From Myxococcales bacterium 68-20 (GTDB lineage Bacteria > Myxococcota_A > Polyangia > Polyangiales > Polyangiaceae), in contig MKVQ01000006.1 in the NCBI GenBank assembly GCA_001899635.1, positions 62,001 to 126,000 on the forward strand: a DNA stretch of 64,000 nt, read 5' to 3'. Position numbers and translations under genes: made by a program. This document shows positions 11,782 through 23,600 of this stretch, in pieces. The notes under the pieces were generated by a model that searched no databases, was not told the origin of the DNA, and saw nothing but the letters and a program-made list of their open reading frames with translations. The first letter of the stretch is position 1. Every line of letters begins with the position of its first letter.

Positions 11782-13149
11782 ATGTTGCGGCTGTTCGGAC
11801 GCTGCTTCCTCGTTGTGCTCGCGGCGCTCCTCGGTTGCGGTGGGTCATCGGGGGCGCCGGTCTTCGTGCGCGCGAGCCTGGCGTCCCATCGGTTCACGCT
11901 GGCGAACGGCCTCGACGTCGTGCTCCATCCCGACCCGTCGTTTCGGAGCGTCGCGGTGAACATGCGCTACGACGTCGGATCACGGAATGATCCCGAGGGA
12001 AGGACCGGACTCGCGCATTTGGTCGAGCACCTCACGTTCCGAGGGAAGCCGGACGGCAAGCTCGACACGTTCTCCCTACTCGAGGAACGCGGGAGCACGG
12101 AGCACAACGCGACGACGTCGACGGATGCCACTTGCTACTTCGAGACGGTGCCCTCCGAAGAGCTGCCGCTTGCGCTCTTCATCGAGGCCTTCCGCATGGC
12201 GAGGCCGCTCGACGGTGTCGACGAACCGGTGTTCGCCGCCGAGACCCACGTCGTCCGCAACGAACGTCGCGAGCGCGTGGACAACGTGCCCTACGGCAAC
12301 CTCGACGACCTCGCGACCTACCTCCTCTTCGATGGGCATGCCTACGGTCGCCCCACGGTCGGATTCGCCGAGGATCTCGATCGCCTGACGCTCGCGGATG
12401 CTCGGAAGTTCGTCGCGCAATACTATCGGCCGAACAACGCAACACTCGTCATCGCGGGCGGCTTCGAGCCGCGTCGTGCGACCGAGCTCGTTCACGAGCT
12501 CTTCGACGCGATTCCAGGCGCGCCGATCCCGGCAGCCAATGCCGTGCAGTGGGCGTCGCTCGGTCGGGAGCCGGTCCACGCCACGATGGCCACGGGAGCC
12601 GACGCTCCCGCCGTCGCGCTCGGCTGGGTCGTTCCGGCTGCGGGTGCCCTCGGCTGGCACGAGATGGTGCTCACCGCAGAGATGTTCGGCGGCTGGACCA
12701 AGTACCGAATGGGGGACAAGGTCCGAAGGATCTGGACGGAGGTGAGCTCGATGGAGCAGGTCAGCGTGTTCATGGTGCGCGCCGAGCTCAATGCGGGCGC
12801 GAGTCCTGACGAGCTCATCGCCAACATCGATCGCGAGATCGAACTGTTCGCGGACACTGGGGAGGACGTGAGGCTCGGTGGAGAGAAGAGTCGACTTCTC
12901 GCCCAACGCACGTTGGCCCTCGAGGACATCGAGCATCGCGCAGGCATTCTCCAAACGTACGTCGCTCGCTACGGCAACCCGGACAGCATTCAGGCCGAGC
13001 TTCACGAGTTCTCGGTCGTCAGTCGCCGCGATATCGCGGACAACGTCGAGCGCTTTCTGCAGACGGGGAGACGCGTGCGTGTCGATGCAGTTCCTCGACC
13101 CGGCGCTCCGAAGGCAGGCACGTGGCCAACGATCGGAGGTCGTCCGTGA
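11782..13149 (+). CDS. M16-family zinc metallopeptidase lipoprotein
   Basis: A 455-residue protein with a lipoprotein signal (LAALLGC). The inverted zinc motif HLVEH (HxxEH) lies near residue 85 and the downstream glutamate is in AAETHVVRNERRE, so it appears catalytically intact. The layout is the usual two M16 half-domains (insulinase/processing-peptidase fold). The start ATG 11782 has GGAG 6 nt upstream; an in-frame ATG at 11752 would precede the signal. The stop codon overlaps the GTG start of the next M16-fold gene (GTGA), so the two are translationally coupled and probably form a heterodimer, as M16 pairs in other bacteria do. Confidence 0.87.
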   Translation: MLRLFGRCFLVVLAALLGCGGSSGAPVFVRASLASHRFTLANGLDVVLHPDPSFRSVAVNMRYDVGSRNDPEGRTGLAHLVEHLTFRGKPDGKLDTFSLLEERGSTEHNATTSTDATCYFETVPSEELPLALFIEAFRMARPLDGVDEPVFAAETHVVRNERRERVDNVPYGNLDDLATYLLFDGHAYGRPTVGFAEDLDRLTLADARKFVAQYYRPNNATLVIAGGFEPRRATELVHELFDAIPGAPIPAANAVQWASLGREPVHATMATGADAPAVALGWVVPAAGALGWHEMVLTAEMFGGWTKYRMGDKVRRIWTEVSSMEQVSVFMVRAELNAGASPDELIANIDREIELFADTGEDVRLGGEKSRLLAQRTLALEDIEHRAGILQTYVARYGNPDSIQAELHEFSVVSRRDIADNVERFLQTGRRVRVDAVPRPGAPKAGTWPTIGGRP

Positions 13150-14648
13150 GCGCGCGTCGAAACACGACCACCAGCGCGCTCGCCGCCGTCGCCATGCTCG
13201 TGACGAGCTGTGGACATCCGCATGGAGAACGGCGGTCGCCCGATGTCGCGATCGGACGTGGAAGCGCCGTGCGAACGTTTCGACCGAGTGCCGCGCCCAC
13301 CGACCCGGCGTGGCTCCGTACGGCACCACCTTCGCTGCCAATGCGCCCTGCCGTCGATCCCACCATCGCCGAGCGGCGCCTTGCGAACGGCTCGCGTGTG
13401 CTCGTCGTCGAGCGGCACGACTTTCCGAGCGTCAGCCTCGCCTTCGTCCTGGACCGCGGCATCTGCGATGGTGGTACCGCGGCGGCGATCTATGGCCGCG
13501 CGCTTGGAAGCTCGCCGGGACGAGATTGCAACGACAACCTCCTCTACCTCCACGCTGTCGCCGCAGACGTCTACAAGACCGTGACGGACGACTCGGTCAT
13601 TCTGAGGACGACCGTTCTTCCTCCTCTTCTCGCATCCGCCATCTCTCGCCTCGCTCCCATGTTCTTTGCGCCGGGGCTGGCCGCGCGGGATCTCGAAATG
13701 GCTCGACGCAGCCTCAAGAGCACGCTCTCCGTCGAGGGGTCGCGACAAGATCGCGTCGCGGAGCGAGCGCTTCGAGAGGCTCTCCTCGGGCGGGGCGGCT
13801 ATGGCACCGTCATCGTCGATGCCAGCGAGGTCGATGGCGAGTCGGACGCCCACGTTCGCGAGTTCCGAGCAGCGGCTCTCTCACCGGCGCACGTGACCGT
13901 CGTTGCTGTCGGAGACACGACTCCGAACGACGTGGTGACGTTGCTCAATCAATACACCGAAGGCCTACCGCGCGCCGACGTCGGCGTGTCGGCATGCGCG
14001 GCCCTTCCGGCAGCGCCGCTCACGGGTGAGATTCTCGTCGTCGACGATCGAGGCGCAGAGCAGTCCCGCGTTTACGTCGGCGTGGTGGGAGTTCCGGTCG
14101 GGCACGTCGATGGGCCCGCACTCGACGTCCTCTCGGCTGCGCTCGGGGTTTCGCTCTCCAGCCGTCTCAGCCTGAAGATCCGCGAAGAGCATGGCTACAC
14201 GTACAACGTTCGCATGCGCTCGCGAGAATGGCGGGCCCATGGTCTCGTCGAGGTGAGGACCTCCGTCGAGACTGCGAGGACGGCCGAGGCATTGAGAGGG
14301 ATCATGACGGAGCTCGATCGCGCCGCGACTGACCCGCTCGACGACGGAGAGTTCCTTCGCGCGAAGGTGAAGGCGACGTCGGACCCGGGAGGGCACACCT
14401 CGGTGGTCGCATCACTCCTCGGCATGGCAACGTATGGGAGCCGCGCCGATTCCGTCACGCGCCAGCAGCACGTATCGAACGTGACGGTTGGCGAGCTCAC
14501 TCGTGTCGCCGCGACCTATCTTGCGGGCCCGAGGCGCGCCGTCACGATCGTCGGCGACGCCTCGAGCGCTCTCGCGCGAACGAGCTCCCATGAGCGAACG
14601 GGCCGCCCTCAGGTTCGAGGACGGCCCGCATCGCGGCGCAAACAGTGA
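13146..14648 (+). CDS. Inactive M16-fold partner lipoprotein
   Basis: A 500-residue protein with a lipoprotein signal (AVAMLVTSC). It has the M16 fold but no HxxEH; the corresponding place reads DRGICDGGTAAAIYG. The C-terminal half keeps the substrate-gripping motif EEHGYTYNVRMRS, equivalent to the R/Y pair of active M16 complexes. It should therefore be the non-catalytic subunit binding substrate for the upstream protease. The start GTG 13146 overlaps the upstream stop and has GGAGG 6 nt upstream, better than the GTG at 13122. The last 15 codons overlap a GC-rich hairpin shared with the convergent giant gene. Confidence 0.85.
   Translation: MSARRNTTTSALAAVAMLVTSCGHPHGERRSPDVAIGRGSAVRTFRPSAAPTDPAWLRTAPPSLPMRPAVDPTIAERRLANGSRVLVVERHDFPSVSLAFVLDRGICDGGTAAAIYGRALGSSPGRDCNDNLLYLHAVAADVYKTVTDDSVILRTTVLPPLLASAISRLAPMFFAPGLAARDLEMARRSLKSTLSVEGSRQDRVAERALREALLGRGGYGTVIVDASEVDGESDAHVREFRAAALSPAHVTVVAVGDTTPNDVVTLLNQYTEGLPRADVGVSACAALPAAPLTGEILVVDDRGAEQSRVYVGVVGVPVGHVDGPALDVLSAALGVSLSSRLSLKIREEHGYTYNVRMRSREWRAHGLVEVRTSVETARTAEALRGIMTELDRAATDPLDDGEFLRAKVKATSDPGGHTSVVASLLGMATYGSRADSVTRQQHVSNVTVGELTRVAATYLAGPRRAVTIVGDASSALARTSSHERTGRPQVRGRPASRRKQ
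14600..14627. terminator. GC-rich hairpin between convergent genes
   Basis: An 11-position stem with one C/A mismatch (GGGCCGCCCTC against GAGGACGGCCC) and a 6-nt loop. It sits inside the last codons of the M16-fold gene and 34 bp past the end of the giant TPR gene read from the minus strand. There is no U-tract on either side, so intrinsic termination is uncertain; it may instead block 3' exonucleases or reduce convergent transcription. Confidence 0.4.
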
Positions 14649-14660
14649 CGTCGAGGTCGA

Positions 14661-17600
14661 CTAGCCGATCGCGATGCCGAGCGCCTTGCGGAGCGCCAGG
14701 TACTGCTCGCTCACGCTGAAGACGATGAGCTCCTTCAGCTTGTCCGGCGGGGCGAGATCACCCGGGAGCTGCGGCTCCGCGGCGATGATCTTCTTCGCGA
14801 TCTCGAGGTCCGCGCAGAGGAGGAGACCCGCGCGCGCACCCGAGACGTCGACCGACTGCATCCAGCGCTTCAGGTCCGCCTTGGCGCCGTCCTCGATGAA
14901 CTTCTGGACGACGAGGCGGAGCGAGTCGCGCTCGACCGGCTGCATGTACTTCACGAACTCGCTCGCCGTCATGTTCACCGCCTGCGCCATCTCGGCGGGG
15001 ACGTTGAACTCCGGCTGGATGATCTTGATCGCCGAGTAGAAGACGACCTTCAGCTCACCCAGAGTCGGGAAGAGGTTCTTGATGTAGTGCTCACCGCGGT
15101 AGTAGCTGAGGTGCTTGCCGACGATGAACGTGAGCTCCTGCGGCGTGTAGCCGGTGAGCACGGACTGACCGGCCACCGACGCCGGCGGACGCGACGGCAC
15201 CGCGACGAGAGCGCCGGGGACGTCGTTGCGCACGTAGAGGTCGGGCAGCTGGATGCCGAGGACCTGCGCCGCCCAGCCGAACGTCTTCGCGAACGTGACG
15301 GTGGAGGTCGCGGGGTCCTGCTTGAAGCGGCGGTCCAGCGCCGGCAGCTGCTTCGCCTTCGCGAGGGCCTGCGTCTTCGCGACGATCGCCGCGGGCGTGA
15401 CCATCTCGAAGATCTTGCCGATGAAGATGTTCTCGTCCTTGTGGAAGAGGTTCTTCACCCACTGCTCGTTGTCGAGGCGGCTCTTCACCTGGATCATGCC
15501 GCGCGGGCGGTAATCCTCGAAGAAGCGCTGCTCCTCCTCGTCGGCCTTGTGCAGGAACGCGAGCGCCGCGCACATGCACCACGCGCGGTCGTAGTCGTGC
15601 ATCTTCAAGGCGAGCTTGTAGAGCGCACGGTACGGGTCGACGCGGAGCGGGTCCTTCTGGAGCACCTGCGAGTGCTCACCGACGGCAGCCTCGAGCTGAT
15701 CGGTGGTCTCGTAGAGCTCGGCGAGGATCTGGCGCTCGACCGGCTCGTCCTTGTACCGCGTCGCCATCTTGAACGCCTCGATGGCGCTGTTGATGTCGTT
15801 CAAGCGGTCTCGGTAGATGAGGCCGAGGTTGTGCCAGAGGTTGAACTCGAGGTCCGAGTTGCCCGCGTTCGCCGTGGAGAGTCGGCGGAGCATCTTGCGG
15901 AACGCGCGCTCGAGCTGCTTCCAGTCCTTCTGCGCGGTGAGGATCTTGTTGATGCGCTCGAAGGCCTCGAGGTAGCTCGGGTTGAGATCGAGCGCCTCGT
16001 TGAACATCTCGACGGCGCGATCCTGGTCGCCCATCTTGTCGCGATACAGCTGCGCGACGGTGAAGATGAACTTGGCCTTGCGACCGCCGTCCTTCTCCAT
16101 GTCCGCGATGGCGTGGATGGTCTCGATCATCCGCGTCCAGTTCTGCGTCGCCTCGTAGAGAGGCAGCATCTTGTTGAGGAGCGGACGGTTCTCCGGCTGG
16201 AGATCCTTCGCGTCCTCGAGCGCCTCGAGCGCCTTGATCGAGTTCTTGTCCTGGTCCTGCCAGATGTCCGCGATCTCGACGAGGACCTTGAAGCGCTCTT
16301 CGCCGTCGACGACGGAGTCGAGGATCGAGCGCTTGTAGGCGACGACCTGCTTCCAGTCCTTGAGATCGGTGTAGATGCCGACGAGGGCTTCGAGCGTGGC
16401 GCGGTGGGCGCTGTCGACGCCGAGCGCCTTCTCGAAGTTGTTGATCGCCTGCTTCGCCTGGCCCTGCTCACGCTTGATGCAGCCAAGCTTGAAGTAGACC
16501 TCGGCGCGCTCCGCGTTCTCGTCCTCGCTGAGCGAGGTGAGAACCTTCTGGAAGTTGGTGAGCGCCGCGCCCCAGTCCTTGAGGCGGAAGCACACCTCGG
16601 CGAGGCCGCGGATCGTCAGCTGATCGGTGAGATCGAGCTGGTGCGCCGCGCTGTACGCCTTGAGGGCCTTGTCATCGCGGTTCAGCGCCGCGCAGACCAT
16701 ACCGAGCTTGTTGAAGAGCGTGTGCTGCTCGCCGCGATCACGCTTGCCCGCCTTACGGGTGAGCATGTCGAGGAGCGGCTCCGCCTTCTCCCAGCTCTCC
16801 TTCGCGATGTACTCGTCGACGAGCGGCAGCGCGGCGTCCTCGTTCTCGGGATCGGCCTCGTAGCCGGCCTCCCAAGCGAGCACGGCGCTGTCGTGGTCAC
16901 CGAGCATCTCCTCGCGGAGACGACCGAGCTCGACGAGGAGGCGAGCACGCTGGCGCGGGGCCGGCGTGTAGCTCTGCTCTTGGTCGATGTAGCGCGCGGC
17001 CTTGTCGTAGTCGGCGTTGTCGGTCGCGATCTGGCGCAGCGCCCCGAGGGTCGGGAGGTGCGACGGATCGAGATCGAGCGCCATCTCGTAGCGGTCCTGC
17101 GCCGAGACGCGGTCGCCGAGCTTCTCGTCGAGGGCCTTACCGATTCGGTAGAAGCTCTCGACGCGCTGCTTGGTGTCCTGCGTCAGCTCCGCGACGCGCG
17201 TCATGTAGTCGATCGACTGCGACGCATCTCCCTGCTTGTCGTAGAGCTTCGAGAGCGCCTCGAGCGCGGGGAGGTTCGTGTCGTCGAGGTCGACGATGTT
17301 GCGATACGCGTCGATCGCGCGGTCGGTGTCCTCGACCTCGTCGGCGTAGACCTGAGCGATCGCGCCGTAGAGATCGACCTTCGTCTTGCGGTCGAGCGTC
17401 GCCGAGATGTGACGCTCGTAGACGTTGATGAGCTCCGTCCACTGGCGCAGCTTGCGGTAGCAGCGCTCGAGGGCGAAGTACGCGTCCTCGTGGTTCGGAT
17501 CGATCTCGAGGACCTGCTCGAGACGCGCCGCCGCGATGTCGGCCTTGAGGAACTGCTCCTCGTGGATGCTCGCGAGCTGCATCAGGATGTCGATGCGCTC

Positions 17601-20600
17601 ACGCTCGGTCGTGACGACCTCGAGCTGCGCTTCGAGCACGCGGACGAGGTCGGCCCACTGGTTCAGGACCTCGTAGACCCTCGCGAGGCCGCGGAGGCCC
17701 TGGAGGTTCTGCGGCTCGAGCTCGATGACCTCGCGGAACGTCTGCGCCGCGCGGTTCGCATCGCTCATCTCCTCGTGGAGCGAGCCGATCCGGAGCTTGG
17801 TCGTCGCGATCTCGGACGGCTCCTGCAGCGCCTTCACCTTGCGGGTGAGGATGTCGACGAGCTGCCTCTTCTCGCCGCGTGAAGCGTAGATGCGCTCGAG
17901 GTTCTCGATCGCCGGGATGAACAGACCGTCGACTTCGAGCGCACGGTTGAAGTGCGTCACCGCCTGGTCGGTCTGGCTCATCTGGCTGTCGAGCAGCTCG
18001 CCGAGCTCCGTGAGGATCTCCTTGCGATCGACGTCGGCGACGGCCACGTCGAGCGCACGCGTGAGCGTGGCGCCGAGCTGCTGCCAATTGCCGTTCTTGC
18101 GATAGAGCTGCCCCATCTGGCGCAGCGCACCGACGTTGTTCGGATCGAGCGCGACGATCTGCGCGTAGTAGGGCTGCGCGTACTCGGGGTGGCCGAGGTC
18201 GTCGCCGTACCACTTGGCGAGGTGCAGGCAGAGGCGGATCTTCTGGGGTGCCTCGGTCTGCGCCTGGAGCCAGTTGTTCGCCGTCTGGATGACCTCACCC
18301 CAGCGGCCCGTGCCCTGCGCCATGCGCTCGAGGTACTTGGCCGTGTCGCGATCGTGGAAGTCCTCCGCGAGCGCGTTGATGAGGGCGTCGAGCGCCTGGT
18401 TCTTGTCGTCGAGCTTCTCCTCGAAGACCTTCGCGATCCGACGGAGCAGATCCGTGCGGTCGCTCGTCTCCTCGCGCGTGTCGAGGCGGCCGAGATAGAG
18501 CTCGATCAGCGGCTCCCAGCGGTTGCCCGCCGTGTGGAGCTTCTCGAGCTGGGCGAACGCCTCGTCGTGCGCGGCCTCGACCTCGAGGATCTTCTGCCAG
18601 GAGAGCGTCGCCTTGTCCGGCTCCTGGACCGTCTCGCGCCAGAGCTCGGCGACCTGACGGTACTCCTCGATCTTCGCAGCCGGGTCCTCGAGGGCCGCGG
18701 CGCGCTGCATCTTCACGTCGATGACGTCGGTCCACTGCTCCTGGCCGCGGTAGATCGCCTCGAGGGCGTCCATCGCCTCGAAGTCGGGGCCGACCTCGAG
18801 GAGCTTCCGCCAGGCATCGGCGGCGTCGTACGGCTGCGAGAGCTGCTCGCCGTAGACCTTGCCGAGCTCGCGGAAGATCTCCTTGAGCTCGTTCTCGTCG
18901 AACATCGCCGCGGCGCGGTCCACCTGCTGGTGGAGCGCCGTGACGAGCTCCTGCGCATCGCCCTGACGACGCCGGATGGCGCTGAGCGCGCGGAGCGCCG
19001 CAAGGTTCGCGTAGTCGATGTCGAGGACGCGGTTCCAGTCGTCGAGCGCGAGGTCGTCGCGCGTGAGCTTGCCTTCGAACGTGCGCGCCTTCCGCGTGAG
19101 GATGTTCACGCGGTCGTCGTCGCTCGCAGCGATGTCGTACTGGCGCTCGAGGACGTCGACGAGCTCACGCCACTGCTGCTGGTTCTCGTAGAGGTTCGAG
19201 AGCGCCTGGAGCGCCTCCGGGTCCTCGCCGCGGAGATCGAGCACCAGCTTCCAGGTGTCGATCGCGCGGGTCGGGTCGTTCAGGCGGTCGGCGGCGAGGT
19301 GCGCGAGCTTCGCGCGGATCTCGGCCTCGGCCACGTCGCCCGAGGCGTTCTCGAGCTCGCGCTCGTAGACGCCGTTGAGCTCCACCCAGTTCTCCTGGCC
19401 TGCGTAGATGCGGGCGAGCGCCTGGATGGCGCCGTCGTGCGTCTTGTCGAGGCCGTCGAAGATCTTGCGGAACGCGCGCGTCGCGTTCGCGACGTCGCCG
19501 AGGCGCGACTCGTACACCTCACCGAGCCGTGCGTAGAGCTCGGTCAGCTCGAGGTCGTCGGCCGGAGCGCGCACGCGCATCTCGAGGATGCCCGCCAGCT
19601 CCGCCCACGCCTCGGTGGAGAGGTAGATGCGATCGAGGTTGGCGAGCGCCTCCTGATCGAGCTCCTCGACCGACAGGACGTAGCGGTAGGTCTCGACCGC
19701 CTTCTCGATGTCGCCGAGGTCGTCCTCGAACGTCTTCGCAAGGCGGCGGCCGATCGTGCACTGCACCGTCTTGTCCTGGTGCAGGCCGAGGATGTCGGCG
19801 TAGGCGTTCGCGAGCGTCTCCCAACCGCTGTCGATCGAGCCGGCGAGACGCGGCGCCTCCTCACCCGACTTCTCGTCGAGCGGGAACTCCTTGAGGGAGC
19901 GGATGAACACGTCGAGCGTGCGCACCGGATCCATCAACTTGTCTTCGAGGAGCTCCGCGATCCGGTAGTACGCGGCGAGGCGCTCCTCGTTGCCGTTCTC
20001 CGGGTTCGCCGGCGTGTGCGCGAGCTGCGCCTCGTGGACTCCGGCGAGCTTCTCCCATTCGCCTGCGGAGCGGTACAGCGGCTCGAGGGTCTCGGCGATC
20101 TCGAGCTGCTTGATTCCACCGGCGAAGAGGCCTTCGAGCGCCTGCGCTGCGTTCTCGTGCTCGGGAGCAGCGCTGAGCACGTCGCGGTAGGCGGCGATCG
20201 CCGCCTCGACGTTGTTCAGGCTGACCTGCTGCACCTGACCGAGGCGGTACTTGAACTCGAGGATCTCGTCGGGCGTCTGGCCGATCTCGGCCTCGCGCTC
20301 GAGGATCGTCGCGAGCTCCGCCCAGCGCTCCGTCTGCAGGTACAGACGGTCGAGCGAACGGACGGCGTTCTGGTTCTCGGCCTCGACCTCCATCACGCGG
20401 CGGTAGCGCACGATGGCGTTGTCGACGTCCTCGAGCTGGACCTCGTAGATCTGCGCGAGGCGGAGACCGAGCTCCACGAAGCGCTCGGGCGACTCGGTGA
20501 GCTTGTCGAGCTCCGCGTCGTAGAGCGCCGCGACCTGCGGCCAGCGGTTGACCACCATCGCGAGGCGCTCGAGGTTCTGGAGCGTCGCCTCGTTGCCGTT

Positions 20601-23600
20601 GTCGAGACCGAGAGCGCGCGCGTACGTGTCGAACGCGGCGCCGTGGTTCTCGAGCGCGTCCTCGTAGAGGCGCGCGATGCGGTGGAGGAGATCCACCTTC
20701 TGGAACGCGTCGTCCGCGTGCGCGACCTGCACCTCGTGGACGGAGATGAGGCGCGGCCAGTCGCTCGCGGCCTCGTACACCGGCTCGAGGACGGCGGCGG
20801 CGCCGAGCGGATCCTTCTGCCCGCTCTTCAACCCTTCGAGGGCTGCGAGCGTCGGCTCGTGATCGACCTGACGCTGGAGGATCTCGCGATAGAGCTCGAT
20901 CGCGCGCGTCACGTCGTCGAGGCGCTTCTCGTAGAGCTCGGCGATCCGGTACTGGAAGCTGATCGCCTCGTTCGGGTCCTCGCACATCTCGCTCTCGCGA
21001 GTGAGGACGCCGAGGAGCTCCTGCCAGTTCTGCGCCTGCTCGTAGAGGACGTCGAGACGCGAGAGCGCCTGGAGGTCGTCGGGATCGAGCTCGAGGATCT
21101 TCGAGTACGTCTCGATCGCCTGCTCGACGCTCCCGAGCTCACGCTCGTAGACGGCGCCGACCTGGTAGTAGATGCGCTTCTTCTCGTCGGGATCGGCGAC
21201 GAGATCCGCCTTGCGCTCGTAGACCGCGAGGAGGTCCTGCCAGCGCGACAGACCGAGGTAACGCTTGATGAGGGCGTCGAGGGCGCGGACGTCGTCCTCG
21301 TCGATCGCGAGCACCTTCTTGTAGACGGCGATCGCGTCTTCCGGCTTCTCGAGGACGTCTTCCTCGATCGCCGCGGCCTGGAAGAGGGCGTCCTTCTGGT
21401 CCTGCGGCTCCTGAAGGATCTCCGCCTTGCGCTGGAGGATCAGCGAGAGGTCGCTGTAACGCTCCGTCTGGCGGTAGAGGCGCTCGAGCGACTCCGCGGC
21501 GGCGAGGTGCGTCGCGTCGATGTCGAGGACCTTGGTGTAGAGACCGATCGCGGTGTCGAGGTTGCCGATGTCCGACTCGTAGACGCGCGCGCTCATCATC
21601 GTGAGCGAGGCGCCGAGCGCGGGATCGTTTCCGACGACCTCGGCGCCGAGCTGGCGATACACCTGCGCGAGATCCTCGAACCGCCCGGTCGCGCGGGCGA
21701 CGCGGTCGATCTGCGTCTGCGTCTGATCGTTCGCGGGGTCTTCCTTGAGCGCGCGAGCGAGCGTGGCGAACGCGTTGTTCAGATCCGCGGCAGCGTCTTC
21801 GTGGAGCTGCGCGATCTGGTGGAGGAGCTCCACACGCCGGCTCGGATCCTCCGAGCGGCGGACCTGGACCTCGTGCGCGCCGATCAGCTTCTGGTAGTCG
21901 CCGATCTGGCGGTAGAGCGGCTCGAGCAAGTCGGCGATCACGAGCTCGTGCGCCGGCTCGGCCCCCAACCGCTCGAGCGCCCCGAGCGCCTGCTGGCTGC
22001 CGATGTCGCGCTCGAGGACGGAGCGATAGCCCTCGATCGCCTGCTCGATCTGCTGCATCTCGGTCTCGCGGAGGGCCGCGAGGCGGAGCATGAGCGCGAT
22101 CTGCTGCTCGTCGTCGGCCGCGAGCGCGAGCTGCGCCTCGAGGTTCTCGGCGAGGTCGCTCCACATGCGCTGGCGCGTGAAGAGCGCATCGAGCGCGGAG
22201 AGCGCGGTCTGGCTCGCCGGGTCGAGCTCGAGGACGCGCTTGTACGACGACACCGCGTCATCCGGCCGACCGAGCTGCTCGTCGTAGATGCGCGCCATGC
22301 GCACGTAGAGCTGCTCGCGGCTGTCCGGATCGGCGGTCTGCTCGATGCGACGCTCGATGACGCCGATGAGGTCCGTCCAGCGCTGCGTGCGCGTGAACAG
22401 TGCCTCGAGCGCGTCGAGGGCTTCCGGATCGGCGGGGTCGAGCGAGAGGACGTGGGCGTAGCCCTTCGCCGCGTCGTCGACGAGGCCGAGCTGCTGATCC
22501 TGGATCTGCGCCGAGCGCATCCAGTACGAGCGCGCGAGCTGCGCGTCCGTCAGGTTCTCCGCGATCGACTCGTAGAGGGCCGTGAGGTCCTTCCACGTGC
22601 TCGACATGTCGGCGATGCGCTCGATCTCCGCGCGCGTCTCGCCGTGGTGCGACTGCTCTCGCAGCGCCGAGGCGAGCGCCTTGAAGGCGCGCGGATGGTC
22701 GTTCAGCATCTCGCTCGAGACGCGCGCGACCTTGCGAAGGAGCTGCACGCGCTTGTCGCTGTCGCCTTCCGACTCCGCGAGGATGTCGAGCGCGACGAGC
22801 AGCTTCAGCCAGTCTCCCCTCTCCTCGTAGATGTTCTCGAGGATGGCGGCGGCCTCGCCGCGGAGCTCCGCGTGCTGCAGGAGCGCCTCGAGGGCCTCGC
22901 GCGCGCCTTCGTGCTGCGCGTCGAGGAAGAGGATCTCGCGGTAGTTCTCGAGCGCGCCGGCCGGGTCGCCGGTGTGCTTCTCGAGCGTCTGGCCGAGACG
23001 GAACTTGAGGTCGATGATCTCGCCCTCGTTCACGTCGAGCTCGATCCGACGGCGGAGCGTGTCGACGTACGGCTCCCACCGCTCGAGCTGTCCGTAGAGG
23101 ATGTCGAGCGCCTTGAGCGCATGCGCGTCGGTCGGCTCGTCCTCGAGCACGCCGTTGTAGGTGTCGATCGCCCGATCGAGGTCCTTCACCTCGGTCTCGT
23201 ACAGCTTGGCGATCTCGTAGCTGATCTGCTTCTTCTCGCCGAAGTCGGTCGAGAGCTCGCGGCGCTTCTCGTAGATCCCGAGGAGGTCCGCGTAGCGCGA
23301 CGTCGCGCGGTAGAGACGCTCGAGCGCGGCGAGCGCCTCGGCGTTCTCGCTGTCGGCGTCGTAGACGGCGCGATAGACGACGAGCGCCTCGTCGACCTGC
23401 TGCATCTCCTCGACGAGCACGCGACCGAGCTTCAAGCGAAGCGTGATCGCGAGGCCCGCGTCGCCGCTGCCCTCCGCCTGCTCGATCGCGGTGCGGTAGG
23501 CGGCTTCGACCTCCTGCCACTGGCCGGTCGCCTTCGCGGCGCGCTCGACGTCGACGGTGGTCTGCTCGTCCGCCGGGAAGAGCACGAACGCGGCGAGGTA

